This document shows, one piece after another, positions 44,098 to 55,819 of a stretch of 64,000 nt of DNA. Made by a program: the position numbers and the translations under genes. The notes under the pieces were generated by a model. That model was not told where the DNA came from, searched no databases, and was given only the letters and a program-made list of their open reading frames with translations. Every line of letters starts with the position of its first letter. Positions within the stretch are counted from its first letter, which is position 1. The DNA is from Cheiracanthium punctorium (Eukaryota; Arthropoda; Arachnida; Araneae; Cheiracanthiidae): NCBI GenBank assembly GCA_038373885.1, contig JAWZYV010000750.1, positions 1 to 64,000 of the forward strand, read 5' to 3'.

Positions 44098-46246
44098 ATG
44101 GTTTTGACTAGACGAAAATGGAAGAACAACTTCAAAAGCTCATGAATATGATGCAGGAAATGAAATCCGGAGAAGACGAGATGAAATCCGGACAAGATGA
44201 GATAAAAAAAGAGATGAAAGCCGGACAAGACGAGATGAAAGCCGGACAAGAACAGATGAAGGCGGATTTAGAGAAGAAAACTGAAGCCGAACAGACCGAT
44301 TTAGAAAAGAAAATTGAAGCCGGACAGACCGATTTAGAAAAGAAAATTGAAGCCGGACAAGAACAGATGAAAGCGAATTTAGAGAAGAAAATTGAAGCCG
44401 GACAAGAAGGAGTGAAATTGGGATTGGAGAAAGTGGAGACTGCTTTGGGAAAATTAGAGAAATTCGAAAAGAGTGTGCAGGAAAATCAAGATATAATGGA
44501 GAAAAGAATGTCGCTCATAGAAGAAACTCAAACGAAATATGAACAAAGAATTGAAGGAAATGTTAAAGAATTGCAGCAAGATATTTGCAGAATGCGGTAA
44601 GAATTCAAGAATAAAATTGAGGAGAAACTAGACTGGAAAGAAAATATAGTTTCGAAAATACATGAAGAATGTGAAGCTAAAATTGAAGAGAAATTGGACT
44701 CTCTCGTAAAGCTGGGAAAGTTACCTGAAAACATCAGGTTATCTTCACACCGCCCAGCAGTGAAACTTACTACCTATGACGGAAAAACTCCCTGGGAGGC
44801 CTACAAGACCCAATTTTTAATCGTCGCCAAAGCCAATGGTTGGAGCGAGTCCGAGAAAGCGAACCAACTGGCCGCTTCCCTTAGCGGAGATGCAATTAAC
44901 GTATTGCAAACTATTGGAGCGACGAAGATAGGAGATTTTGATGCCCTCGCAAGTGCCTTGGAGTTGAAATTCGGAGAGAAGTGCCAGAAAGAATATAGTC
45001 GAATACAACTTAAGTCAAGGATGCAAAGACCTGGCGAGACCCTCCAAGAGCTGGCTTCATACATAGATAGGCTGTGTCATCTAGCCTATGGCAGTTATCC
45101 TGATAACGTTCGAGAAGAAGTTGCAGTGCAACATTTTATTGGAGGCCTCTTGGACTCTGAAATTCAGAAAGCATTGATCTTGGCGGATTATAAAGATATC
45201 AGGTCCGCTCTCGTATTCGCCATGAAGCTAGAGGCAGCTCAGCTGGCCGTAAGAAAAGAGCGGCATAATGTTAGAACTGTGTCATTCCAGGAGCCTACGG
45301 ATGGAGAAATGGAGAGACTAGAGAATAAATTAAAGACCCTGGAAAATCTGGTGGAACGACAAGAACAGTCAGAGCCAAGAAAAGTAAAATATTGGAGGTG
45401 CAACAGCGAGGGGCAATTACGAAAATACTGTGACGCACAAAAGAACTCTCGTCGTAAAGATCGCAGTTTTCAATGCACCAGAGAAGCCCATGAAGGAAGA
45501 CAGAAAAGAGACGACTTTCAGGAACGGAGGCTGAGGGATATTCAAAAGCTTCGTTTGAAAGTCTTGCAGATTTCCTCAGTGAATGGCGGCAGTAATGGAC
45601 TCTTCGTACTTGGATACGTTAATGGTTCTCCATGCCACATGGTGACTGATACTGGAGCGAACGTAACCATCATAAGGACGGATCTGGTCAAGAAATTAAA
45701 CTTGAAGATTTTCTGGACTCCGCCCTCGCTGACCCTCCAGACTGTGACAGGTGAAGAGATTGAAGTGGGCGGAAAAGCGCAAGTAGAAATCACAACTGGA
45801 AATGCCAGATACGACCATGTGGTATATGTCGCCAATATTACAGACTCTTTTATTCTCGGATTCGACTTTTTAAAATCGCACAAATTTAACTTGGACTTTA
45901 AGAATAATGAGCTTCGTTCAGACTCAGAAAAAATAGCTGCGTTCGATATTAAAAATGACACTATTTTACCTGTTCAGCAAATAATAGCCCAGACTGAAAG
46001 CACTCTACCTCCCAGAACTGATTCAATAATTTCTGGAACACTAAAAGAAAGCAATAAATTCCGTTTTGGATTAATCGAAAACCCAAACAATAGTGATTCC
46101 GTCAGAGGAGTACATGTAGGAGCAACACTTGTGGACTTGTCGAGAACAGAAATTCCAGTTAGAGTAGCAAATGTGACGGACAAGTCGAAGGTGATAAAGA
46201 AAAATCAAGTGTTGGCGACATGCACTCCTGTTACCTGCATTAATAA
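44098..46246 (+). pseudogene. gag-pol: Gag-protease half of the outer element
   Basis: One A is missing from the run after the ancestral ATG (44098), so that start is out of frame; the next ATG is 44118. A TAA at 44598-44600 interrupts the frame within about 65 nt of coiled-coil sequence that copy A lacks, and the same frame then continues through the Gag core, a zinc knuckle whose first cysteine is now tyrosine (YWRCNSEGQLRKYC), and the protease (TDTGANVTIIR). Gag and protease share one frame here, unlike copy A. The sequence stops at 46246, where the inner element inserted. Confidence 0.85.
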
Positions 46247-47143
46247 TGTTACGAATTTTCGGGGCAACCTGCTGCTCTGGGGCTTAAAATGGTTTAAAAT
46301 TCGTATTCTACGCTTCAAATAGATAAATTTTGCATTTTGTTGCATCAAAATCGGCCAATTAGAACCGGAGATACGGAGGTTTCGGTTTCCCATTCAAATA
46401 TATGGGATTTCTAGAAAACTCGAGAAATATTAGTCCTAGAGCTTAGATCTCTACACTTTTGAGGACTTTTTTTGGCGCCAAATTTGGGGATATTTCGCCA
46501 AAAGTCGCCAAGCTTGGCGACTTTTTGGTCATTTGGCGCGATTTTCTCAATGGGGCCTGGAAGTTGTTTTTCCTGCATTAAAAACGCATAATAACCTAAC
46601 ATTTCTCTTCTATGACGTAATCAAAATTCACGCTTTATGTAGAACCCTCGAGAAATTGACTTTTCTGGAAACCTCTTGTACCTCCTGCGTCGGATATTTA
46701 TAGAAGCGCGCATCGCCCCGAAGTAAGTGCGAGCTGAACGCTCGATGTGTGAAGAGCTCTCAGTACGCGTGCTTTGTAAAGCTGTGTTTTAGCTTGCTTT
46801 GTGAAGCTGTTTTTGAAGTGCTGTGTGTAAATTCTTCATTGCTGTGTCTTAAGGGATTGTGTACTATATCCCTTGAATATTTCCACGGAATTTTTGCCTG
46901 TGAAAGTGACTTATTTTGTGTGAGAAATACAGCATTTGTGAGAGCTTCTGATCCAAGCGGATTGTTAAAAGCACGTTATTGCTAGATTGTGCTTGTGAAT
47001 TGTGTACAGCTGATTGTTCTACGAAGTTCTAGAAGCAATAAAGTTTGTGTTCCATCCTGACAAGTGACTTTTTACTTGAACTTTTTACACCAACAGGACT
47101 TTAGAACGACGAACCCCAGGAGTAGCAGAGTAATTCCGTAACA
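46247..47143 (+). repeat. 5' LTR of the inner element (LTR2)
   Basis: 897 bp, ending GTAACA. Followed after 2 nt by the primer site TGGTGTCAGAATCGGGATTC. Confidence 0.9.
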
Positions 47144-47192
47144 TTTGGTGTCAGAATCGGGATTCTAAAGAAAGACTTTAATTTTCCAGTTT

Positions 47193-49511
47193 ATGGTTTT
47201 GACTAGACAAAAAATGGAAGAACAACTTCAAAAGCTCATGAATATGATGCAAGAAATGAAAGCCGGACAAGACGAGATGAAAGCCGGACAAGACGAGATG
47301 AAAGCTGCACAAGAACAGATGAAAGCCGGACAAGACGAGAGGAAAGCCGCACAAGAACAGATGAAGGCGGATTTAGAGAAGAAAATTGAAGCCGGACAGA
47401 CCGATTTAGAAAAGAAAATTGAAGCCGGATTGGTCGGACTAGAGAAGAAAGTGGAAGATGGACAAAGAAAAATAGAAACCGGATTAGATGAGTTAAAAAC
47501 CGCTCACGAAGAGATGAAAACCGGCTTAGAGGAAGTAGAGAAAAGAGTATCACTCCTGGAAGAAAGTCAAGCGAGATGCGAGGAAAGGATTGAGGAAAAG
47601 ATCGATCACAAGCTAGAAGAAAAACTGGACAGTTTAGTAAAGCTGGGAAAGGTACCAGAAAACATCAGGTTGTCGTCACGCCACCCAGCAGTGAAACTAA
47701 CGCCTTATGACGGAAAGACTCCCTGGGAAGCTTACAAGACCCAATTTTCGATCGTCGCCAGAGCCAATGGTTGGAGCGAGTCCGAGAAAGCTAATAAACT
47801 GGCTGCTTCCCTTAGCGGAGATGCAATTAATGTATTGCAAACTATAGGAGCGACGAAGATAGGAGACTTTGACGCACTTGCCAGTGCCTTGGAGATGAAA
47901 TTCGGAGAGAAGTGCCAGAAAGAATATAGTAGAATCCAACTTAAGTCAAGGATGCAGAGACCTGGCGAGACCCTCCAAGAGCTGGCTTCCGACATAGATA
48001 GGCTGTGTCATCTAGCCTATGGCAGTTATCCAGATAATGTTCGAGAAGAAGTTGCAGTGCAACATTTTATTGAAGGCCTCTTGGACTCTGAAATTCAGAA
48101 AGCATTGATCTTGGCGGATTATAAAGATCTCAGGTCAGCCCTCGTATTCGCCATGAAGCTAGAGGCAGCTCAGCTGGCCGTAAGAAAAGAGCGGCATAAT
48201 GTTAGAGCTGTGTCATTCCAGGAGCCTACGTATGGAGAAATGGAGAGATTAGAGAATAAATTAAAGACCCTGGAAAACCTTGTGGAACGACAAGAACGGT
48301 CAGAGCCCAGAAAAGTGAAATGTTGGAGGTGCAACAGCGAGGGGCATTTACGAAAATACTGCGACGCACAAAAGAACTCTCGTCGTAAAGATCGCAGTTA
48401 TCAATGCACCAGAGAAGCCCATGAAGGAAGACAGAAAAGAGACGACTTTCAGGAACAGAGACTGAGGGATATTCAAAAGCCCCGTTTGAAAGCCTTACAG
48501 ATTTCATCAGTGAATGGCGGCAGTAATGGACTATTCGTACTGGGATACGTTAATGGTTCCCCATGCCACATGGTGATTGATACTGGAGCGAACGTAACCA
48601 TCATAAGGACGGATCTGGCCAAGAAATTAAATTTGAAGATTATCTGGACTCCGCCCTCGCTGACCCTCCAGACTGTGACAGGTGACAAGATCGAAGTGGG
48701 CGGAAAAGCGCAAGTAGAAATCACGTTTGTAAATGCCAGATACGACCATGTGGTATATGTCGCCAATATTACAGACTCTTTTATTCTCGGACTCCACTTT
48801 TTAAAATCGCACAAATTTAACTTGGACTTTAAGAATAATGAGCTTCGTTCAGACTCAGAAGAAATCGCTGCGTTCGATATTAAAAATGAAACTATTTTAC
48901 CTGTTCAGCAAATAATAGCCCAGACTGATAGCACTCTACCTCCAAGAACTGATTCAATAATTTCTGGAACAGTAAAAGAAAACAATAAATTCCGCTTTGG
49001 ATTAATCGAACACCCAAACAATAGTGATTCCGTCAGAGGAGTACTGGTAGGAGCAACACTTGTGGACTTGTCGAGAACAGAAATTCCAGTTAGAGTAGTA
49101 AATGTGACGGACAAGTCGAAGGTGATAAAGAAAAATGAAGTGTTGGCGACATGCACTCCTGTTACCTGCATTAATAAGAACATCAGCCAAACGACAGCTA
49201 AATCTTCCGAGTGCCTGACGAAGGAATTAATACAAGACGTGGAGTTAACGGCAGAACAGAGAAGCGCTGCGGAGAAAGTAATAGCCGAATTTGAAGACCT
49301 CTTCTCCCGTACTTCGGGTGACTTTGGCCGTACGAGCTTAACTCAACAACACAACAACAACTTAACCAACTCGGCAGAGATCTTCGTCTTCCCGCCGATG
49401 TGGTGTTCGGCCGCCCTCCAGATGCGCCTTCATCGCCAGAGGAGTACGTGGAAAACCTTCGGGCACGGTTTGAAGATGTGCATCATTTTGCTCGGGAGCG
49501 GATCAACCTGA
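47193..49511 (+). CDS. gag-pol: Gag-protease polyprotein of the inner element, truncated pol
   Basis: 772 codons from ATG 47193. An N-terminal heptad coiled coil with fewer MKAGQDE units than copy A is followed by a different coil segment (LVGLEKKVEDGQ, DELKTAHEEMKT), the Gag core (TPWEAYKTQFSIV, SLSGDAINVLQ), a complete zinc knuckle CWRCNSEGHLRKYC and, in the same frame with no stop or frameshift, the protease (VIDTGANVTIIR). After GRTSLTQ the reading runs across a deletion junction into out-of-frame integrase sequence and stops. RT, RNase H and the integrase core are missing, so it can supply at most Gag and protease. Confidence 0.85.
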   Translation: MVLTRQKMEEQLQKLMNMMQEMKAGQDEMKAGQDEMKAAQEQMKAGQDERKAAQEQMKADLEKKIEAGQTDLEKKIEAGLVGLEKKVEDGQRKIETGLDELKTAHEEMKTGLEEVEKRVSLLEESQARCEERIEEKIDHKLEEKLDSLVKLGKVPENIRLSSRHPAVKLTPYDGKTPWEAYKTQFSIVARANGWSESEKANKLAASLSGDAINVLQTIGATKIGDFDALASALEMKFGEKCQKEYSRIQLKSRMQRPGETLQELASDIDRLCHLAYGSYPDNVREEVAVQHFIEGLLDSEIQKALILADYKDLRSALVFAMKLEAAQLAVRKERHNVRAVSFQEPTYGEMERLENKLKTLENLVERQERSEPRKVKCWRCNSEGHLRKYCDAQKNSRRKDRSYQCTREAHEGRQKRDDFQEQRLRDIQKPRLKALQISSVNGGSNGLFVLGYVNGSPCHMVIDTGANVTIIRTDLAKKLNLKIIWTPPSLTLQTVTGDKIEVGGKAQVEITFVNARYDHVVYVANITDSFILGLHFLKSHKFNLDFKNNELRSDSEEIAAFDIKNETILPVQQIIAQTDSTLPPRTDSIISGTVKENNKFRFGLIEHPNNSDSVRGVLVGATLVDLSRTEIPVRVVNVTDKSKVIKKNEVLATCTPVTCINKNISQTTAKSSECLTKELIQDVELTAEQRSAAEKVIAEFEDLFSRTSGDFGRTSLTQQHNNNLTNSAEIFVFPPMWCSAALQMRLHRQRSTWKTFGHGLKMCIILLGSGST

Positions 49512-49762
49512 ACACGGAAAAGATGAAGACTCGCTACGACACGAAGGCTACGGGACACGAGTTCAACGCAGGTGACAAAGTTTGGCTATGGAATCCTACT
49601 CGACGGAAAGGCCTGTCTCCCAAGCTGCAATCGCCGTGGGACGGTCCTTACACAGTCCTAAACCGGCTGAATGACGTCATCGTACGGATTCGTAAGTCAC
49701 CAAACTCGAAGCCAAGAGTTGTACATTACGATCGGCTAGCCATCTACCGCGGTTGTAATTAG
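49371..49762 (+). pseudogene. Integrase C-terminal fragment, inner element unit 1
   Basis: From TCGGCAGAGATCTTCG, the frame with VFGRPPDAPSSPEEY, GDKVWLWNPTRR and GPYTVLNRLND is that of the integrase C-terminal module, ending at the normal stop. It is in a different frame from the gag-protease reading before it. The 23-nt filler of CAA-type sequence at 49348-49370 marks the deletion junction. Confidence 0.85.
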
Positions 49763-50120
49763 CTCAGACCATGGTCACTATGGCGTAATTCCTCTTTTCT
49801 TTCATCTCTCATTCCTTTCCTGTCTTTCTCTTCTCTTCCTCTTTCTTCAACTCTCTTTCTCTCACTACTTACGCCATGTTTAGTGTACATATTTGTAAAA
49901 TATTGGTTTTTATTAATGTGTATTTGTTTATTACATTTATTGCTTATTAGTGTAATTGTTCATTATGTCTATTATTTATTAATTAGAGTGCATTTGCTGA
50001 TTATTTGCTGAAAATTATGTTGTTAAGATTTGGTTAAAGGTTGGACACAGTAGATATTTGTGTTACCTCCTAACTGGGGATTGTACTGCCCGGGACGTGC
50101 AGTCCTTGGGAAGGGGGCAA

Positions 50121-50805
50121 TGTTACGAATTATCGGGGCAACCCGCTGCTCTGGGGCTTAAAATGGTTTAAAATTCGTATTCTACGCTTCAAATAGATAA
50201 ATTTTGCATTTTGTTGCATCAAAATCGGCCAATTAGAACCGGAGATACGGAGGTTTCGGTTTCCCATTCAAATATATGGGATTTCTAGAAACTCGAGAAA
50301 TATTAGTCCTAGAGCTTAGATCTCTTCACTTTTGAGGACTTATTTTTGGCGCCAAATTTGGCGATATTTTGCCAAAAGTCGCCAAGCTTGGCGACTTTTT
50401 GGTCATTTGGCGCGATTTTCTCAATGGGGCCTGGAAGTTGTTTTTCCTGCATTAAAAACGCATAATAACCTAACATTTCTCTTCTATGACGTAATCAAAA
50501 TTCACGCTTTATGTAGAACCCTCGAGAAATTGACTTTTCTGGAAACCTCTTGTACCTCCTGCGTCGGCTATTTATAGAAGCGCGCATCGCCCCGAAGTCA
50601 GTGCTAGCTGAACGCTCGATGTGTGAAGAGCTCTCAGTACGCGTGCTTTGTAAAGCTGTGTTTTAGCTTGCTTTGTGAAGCTGTTTTTGAAGTGCTGTGT
50701 GTAAATTCTTCATTGCTGTGTCTTAAGGGATTGTGTACTATATCCCTTGAATATTTCCACGGAATTTTTGCCTGTGAAAGTGACTTATTTTGTGTGAGAA
50801 ATACA
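50121..50805 (+). repeat. Truncated LTR (LTR3) at the duplication junction
   Basis: Matches the first 685 bp of LTR4 and stops at GAGAAATACA, then jumps into protease sequence. It keeps the U3 and core promoter but lacks the poly(A) signal and U5. Confidence 0.9.
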
Positions 50806-50821
50806 TTCAGACTCAGAAGTT

Positions 50822-51741
50822 CTTCGTTCAGACTCAGAAGAAATCGCTGCGTTCGATATTAAAAATGAAACTATTTTACCTGTTCAGCAAATAATAGCCC
50901 AGACTGATAGCACTCTACCTCCAAGAACTGATTCAATAATTTCTGGAACAGTAAAAGAAAACAATAAATTCCGCTTTGGATTAATCGAACACCCAAACAA
51001 TAGTGATTCCGTCAGAGGAGTACTGGTAGGAGCAACACTTGTGGACTTGTCGAGAACAGAAATTCCAGTTAGAGTAGTAAATGTGACGGAGAAGTCGAAG
51101 GTGATAAAGAAAAATGAAGTGTTGGCGACATGCACTCCTGTTACCTGCATTAATAAGAAGATCAGCCAAACGAGAGCTAAATCTTCCGAGTGCCTGACGA
51201 AGGAATTAATACGAGACGTGGAGTTAACGGCAGAACAGAGAAGAGCTGCGGAGAAAGTAATAGCCGAATTTCAAGACCTCTTCTCCCGTACTTCGGGTGA
51301 CTTTGGCCGTACGAGCTTAACTCAACAACACAACAACAACTTAACCAACTCGGCAGAGATCTTCGTCTTCCCGCCGATGTGGTGTTCGGCCGCCCTCCAG
51401 ATGCGCCTTCATCGCCAGAGGAGTACGTGGAAAACCTTCGGGCACGGTTTGAAGATGTGCATCATTTTGCTCGGGAGCGGATCAACCTGAACACGGAAAA
51501 GATGAAGACTCGCTACGACACGAAGGCTACGGGACACGAGTTCAACGCAGGTGACAAAGTTTGGCTATGGAATCCTACTCGACGGAAAGGCCTGTCTCCC
51601 AAGCTGCAATCGCCGTGGGACGGTCCTTACACAGTCCTAAACCGGCTGAATGACGTCATCGTACGGATTCGTAAGTCACCAAACTCGAAGCCAAGAGTTG
51701 TACATTACGATCGGCTAGCCATCTACCGCGGTTGTAATTAG
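50822..51741 (+). pseudogene. Protease-end and integrase-end fragments, unit 2
   Basis: Second copy of 48845-49762. No start codon of its own; carries the same RT-integrase deletion and filler. Confidence 0.8.
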
Positions 51742-52099
51742 CTCAGACCATGGTCACTATGGCGTAATTCCTCTTTTCTTTCATCTCTCATTCCTTTCCT
51801 GTCTTTCTCTTCTCTTCCTCTTTCTTCAACTCTCTTTCTCTCACTACTTACGCCATGTTTAGTGTACATATTTGTAAAATATTGGTTTTTATTAATGTGT
51901 ATTTGTTTATTACATTTATTGCTTATTAGTGTAATTGTTCATTATGTCTATTATTTATTAATTAGAGTGCATTTGCTGATTATTTGCTGAAAATTATGTT
52001 GTTAAGATTTGGTTAAAGGTTGGACACAGTAGATATTTGTGTTACCTCCTAACTGGGGATTGTACTGCCCGGGACGTGCAGTCCTTGGGAAGGGGGCAA

Positions 52100-52997
52100 T
52101 GTTACGAATTATCGGGGCAACCCGCTGCTCTGGGGCTTAAAATGGTTTAAAATTCGTATTCTACGCTTCAAATAGATAAATTTTGCATTTTGTTGCATCA
52201 AAATCGGCCAATTAGAACCAGGGATACGGAGGTTTCGGTTTCCCATTCAAATATATGGGATTTCTAGAAAACTCGAGAAATATTAGTCCTAGAGCTTAGA
52301 TCTCTTCACTTTTGAGGACTTATTTTTGGCGCCAAATTTGGCGATATTTTGCCAAAAGTCGCCAAGCTTGGCGACTTTTTGGTCATTTGGCGCGATTTTC
52401 TCAATGGGGCCTGGAAGTTGTTTTTCCTGCATTAAAAACGCATAATAACCTAACATTTCTCTTCTATGACGTAATCAAAATTCACGCTTTATGTAGAACC
52501 CTCGAGAAATTGACTTTTCTGGAAACCTCTTGTACCTCCTGCGTCGGCTATTTATAGAAGCGCGCATCGCCCCGAAGTCAGTGCTAGCTGAACGCTCGAT
52601 GTGTGAAGAGCTCTCAGTACGCGTGCTTTGTAAAGCTGTGTTTTAGCTTGCTTTGTGAAGCTGTTTTTGAAGTGCTGTGTGTAAATTCTTCATTGCTGTG
52701 TCTTAAGGGATTGTGTACGATATCTCTTGAATATTTCCACTGAATTTTTGCCTGTGAAAGTGACTTATTTTGTGTGAGAAATACAGCATTTGTGAGAGCT
52801 TCTGATCCAAGCGGATTGTTAAAAGCACGTTACTGCTAGATTGTGCTTGTGAATTGTGTACAGCTGATTGTTCTACGAAGTTCTAGAAGCAATAAAGTTG
52901 TGTTCCATCCTGACAAGTGACTTTTTACTTGAACTTTTCTACACCAACTGGACTTTAGAACGACGAACCCCAGGAGTAGCAGAGTAATTCCGCAACA
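52100..52997 (+). repeat. 3' LTR of the inner element (LTR4)
   Basis: 898 bp preceded by the polypurine tract. Shares the inner-family variants. Confidence 0.9.
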
Positions 52998-53215
52998 TAA
53001 GATATCAGCATCGTCAGCTAATCGTCGGTTCTAACGAAAGACTTAATACAATTTGCAGTTAACGGCTTGAACAGAGAGCTGCGGAGAAAATGCGAAGAGA
53101 CAACTTCCAAAAGCTCGGATGACTTTGATCGCAGCTAAATCAACATCGGAGAGATACAGGCAGCATTCACAAAAACAGAACAGGCGTTTTAGCAGAGAAG
53201 AGCAGACTTTTAGAG
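52998..53215 (+). pseudogene. Heavily altered pol segment of the outer element
   Basis: Aligns, with many short gaps and substitutions, to 35489-35755 of copy A (protease-RT linker), with islands such as GTTAACGGC, GCTGCGGAGAAA, GGAGAGATACAGGCAG and GAGCAGACTTTTAGAGGAG. The flanks are nearly intact. No reading frame survives. Confidence 0.65.
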
Positions 53216-55819
53216 GAGATGCAGCGTGATGACGTCATCGAGCCATCGACTAGTCCGTGGGCCTCGCCGATTGTTTTGGTCCGAAAGAAAGATGGTTCCA
53301 CCCGGTTCTGCGTTGACTACAGACGTCTGAATGACATTACCAAGAAAGACAGCTACCCTCTTCCCAGGATAGACGACACATTGGACACTTTATCGGGAAA
53401 TGAATGGTTCTCCACTCTGGATCTCAAGAGTGGCTACTGGCAAGTAGAAATCCATCCCGATGACCGTGATAAGACTGCGTTCACCACGGGACAAGGATTG
53501 TGGCAGTTCAAAGTTATGCCTTTTGGACTCTGCAACGCACCGGCTACATTCGAGCGTCTAATGGAGACAGTGTTGAGAGGACTTTCCTACGAAGCATGTC
53601 TCGTTTATTTGGACGATATCATCATCGTCGGAAATAGTTTCGAAGAGCATCTCGAGAACATTCGAAGAGCGTCTCGAGAACATTCGAAAGGTACTGCAGA
53701 AATTAAAAGAGGCAAACTTGAAACTAAGTCCATCGAAGTGCAATTTGTTTCGTCGGGAAGTACGTTACCTCGGGCACATAATATCCGCCCACGGAGTCCG
53801 AACCGATCCCGAAAAGACGTCCGCAGTCAAGAACTGGAGTCGTCCGGAGAATATCCATGACCTACGAAGTTTTCTCGGTCTGTGTACTTACTATCGAAAA
53901 TTCCTGAAGGGTTTTTCTCAAATTGCAAGACCTCTTCACAAATTGCCCGGACTGGACAGAAATTTCTATGGACTGAGGAATGTGAGGACGCATTCAACGA
54001 ACTGAAGACGGCTTTAAAAATCTTCGCCGATCCTGTCGTATCCTCACCCTGACAAGCCATTTATCCTGGACACAGACGCAAGTAAGGAGAGTGTCGGAGC
54101 AGTTTTGTCCCAGGAGATAGATGGCCAAGAACACGTCATTGCTTACTGGAGCAAATGCCTTTCAAAGGCAGAACGTAACTATTGTGTTACGAGAAAGGAA
54201 CTTCTTGCTATCTTTAAGGCTGTGGAGCACTTCCATCATTACCTGTACGGACGAAAGTTCCTGCTCCGAACGGACCATGCCTCTTTAACCTGGCTTCTAA
54301 ACTTCAAGAATCCAGAGGGCCAAATAGCCAGGTGGATACAGCGATTACAAGAATATGACATCGAGATACGTCATCGGAAAGGGGCATCTCATGGAAATGC
54401 AGATGCTTTGTCAAGAAGGCCCTGTATAGACAGCTGTTGCTATTGCTCCAGGGCAGAGAAAAATTACCATCTGAAACATCCCGTTGTCCGCCAAGTTACA
54501 TCATCGGCACCATCCCAAGATCCCTGGAGTGACGAAAATGTTCGGGCGGACCAATTAGCAGACAGCGACATCAAACCTATTGTGGAATTTATGGAAAAAT
54601 CCAGTGTTAAGCCCAGTTGGCAAGAATATCATCTTACAGTCGGCAACAAAACAGTACTGGCTTTATGGATTCGCTTCGCCTGAGAAATGGAGTCCTGTAT
54701 CGTAAATGGGAGTCGGACGACGGCAAGATGCTCCGATGGCAGGCTCGATGTACTCCCTCGTTCGAGGATTCCGAAGGTTCTAGAAGAGCTGCACAATGGC
54801 TTAACTGGAGGCCATTTTGGCATAATGAAGACCCTGCAGAAAGTTCGCGAGCGCTTCTACTGGGCTAGTGCTCGAGGCGACGTCGAAAAGTGGTGTCAAG
54901 CTTGTGACGCCTGTGCCGCTCGTAAAGGCCCGAAGAAACGAAGCCGTGGAAGACTACATCGTTATAATGTAGGAGCGCCTTTTGAGAGGATTGCCTCGAC
55001 CGGGACCTCTTCCGCGAACTTCGGATGGCAACAAATACATCCTAGTTGTCATTGACTACTTTCTCTAAATGGCCCGAAGCGTTTCCTATTCCTGATCAAG
55101 AAGCTACGACCGTAGCAGAGGTACTGGTGCAAGAATGGATTTCCAGATATGGAAGACCTCTGCAACTTCATTCCGACCAAGGAACAAACTTTACCACTGC
55201 AGTTTTTAAAGGACTATGTCAACTTTTCGGAATAGACAAAACCCAGACTACGCCTTTACACCCACAATCCGACGGCAGGGTGGAGAGGTTCAATCGCACA
55301 ATTTTGAACAACCTCTGGCTCCTGGTATCTAGGAATCAAGAGGACTGGGACAAGAAACTCCTCCTCGACCTGCTGGCCTATAGGAGTGCCGTCCACGAGA
55401 CTAACGGCTTCACACCTTCCCAGATGCTGTTCGGAAGAGATCTTCGTCTTCCCGCCGATCTAGTGTTCGGCCGCCCTCCAGATGCGCCTTCATCGCCAGA
55501 AGAGTACGTGGAAAATCTTCGGACACGGTTTGAAGACGTGCATCATTTTGCTCGGGAGAGGATCAACCTGAACACGGAGAGGATGAAGAATCGCTACGAC
55601 ACGAAAGCTACAGGACACGAGTTCAACGTAGGTGACAAAGTTTGGCTATGGAATCCTACTCGACGGAAAGCTGTAACCACCGTGCTGTAACCACCGTGGG
55701 ACGGTCCTTACACAGTCCTTAACAGACTGAATGGCGTCATCGTACGGATTCGTAAATCACCTAACTCGAAACCAAGAGTTGTACATTACGATCGGCTAGC
55801 CATCTACCGTGGTTGTAAT
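53216..55819 (+). pseudogene. pol: RT, RNase H and integrase of the outer element, multiply frameshifted
   Basis: RT begins well (VIEPSTSPWASPIVLVRKKD) and keeps VYLDDIIIV. A 22-bp tandem duplication (53645-53666/53667-53688) then shifts the frame. More small indels follow near 53945, 54018, 54626, 54745, 54995 and 55063. RNase H (54105-54600) is in one piece with FLLRTDHASLTW. The indel near 54995 removes the first catalytic aspartate of integrase (LDILGP in copy A); the second and third motifs (LHSDQGTNF, HPQSDGRVERFN) remain. The C-terminus is broken by GTAACCACCGTG repeats near 55671-55698. It cannot encode active enzymes. Confidence 0.9.

Larger units (their letters stand above)
48845..52784 (+). 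repeat. 1979-bp tandem duplication inside the inner element
   Basis: The block from the protease end through the integrase fragment, 3' untranslated region and most of an LTR occurs twice in direct order (48861 corresponds to 50840; 50121 to 52100). The units are nearly identical, with about five substitutions clustered at about 51090-51270 and a few in the LTR. The junction at 50806-50835 has an extra copy of TTCAGACTCAGAAG. Confidence 0.85.
46247..52997 (+). mobile_element. Inner Ty3/Gypsy element, nested, deleted and rearranged
   Basis: Inserted in the outer pol after ATTAATAA (46246). After its last LTR the host pol resumes as ATAAGA, one A short of a perfect ATAA duplication. Its LTRs (46247, 50121, 52100) share TTTCGGTTTCCCATTCAAAT, absent from the outer LTRs and from copy A. 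About 2.29 kb of pol (RT to mid-integrase) is deleted, and a 1979-bp stretch is tandemly duplicated, giving the extra partial LTR. Confidence 0.85.

Noticed and set aside
47236..47553. Antisense frame of 105 codons over the gag heptad repeats
   Set aside because: A low-complexity shadow of the 21-bp repeats on the opposite strand; the same happens at 33343-33582.
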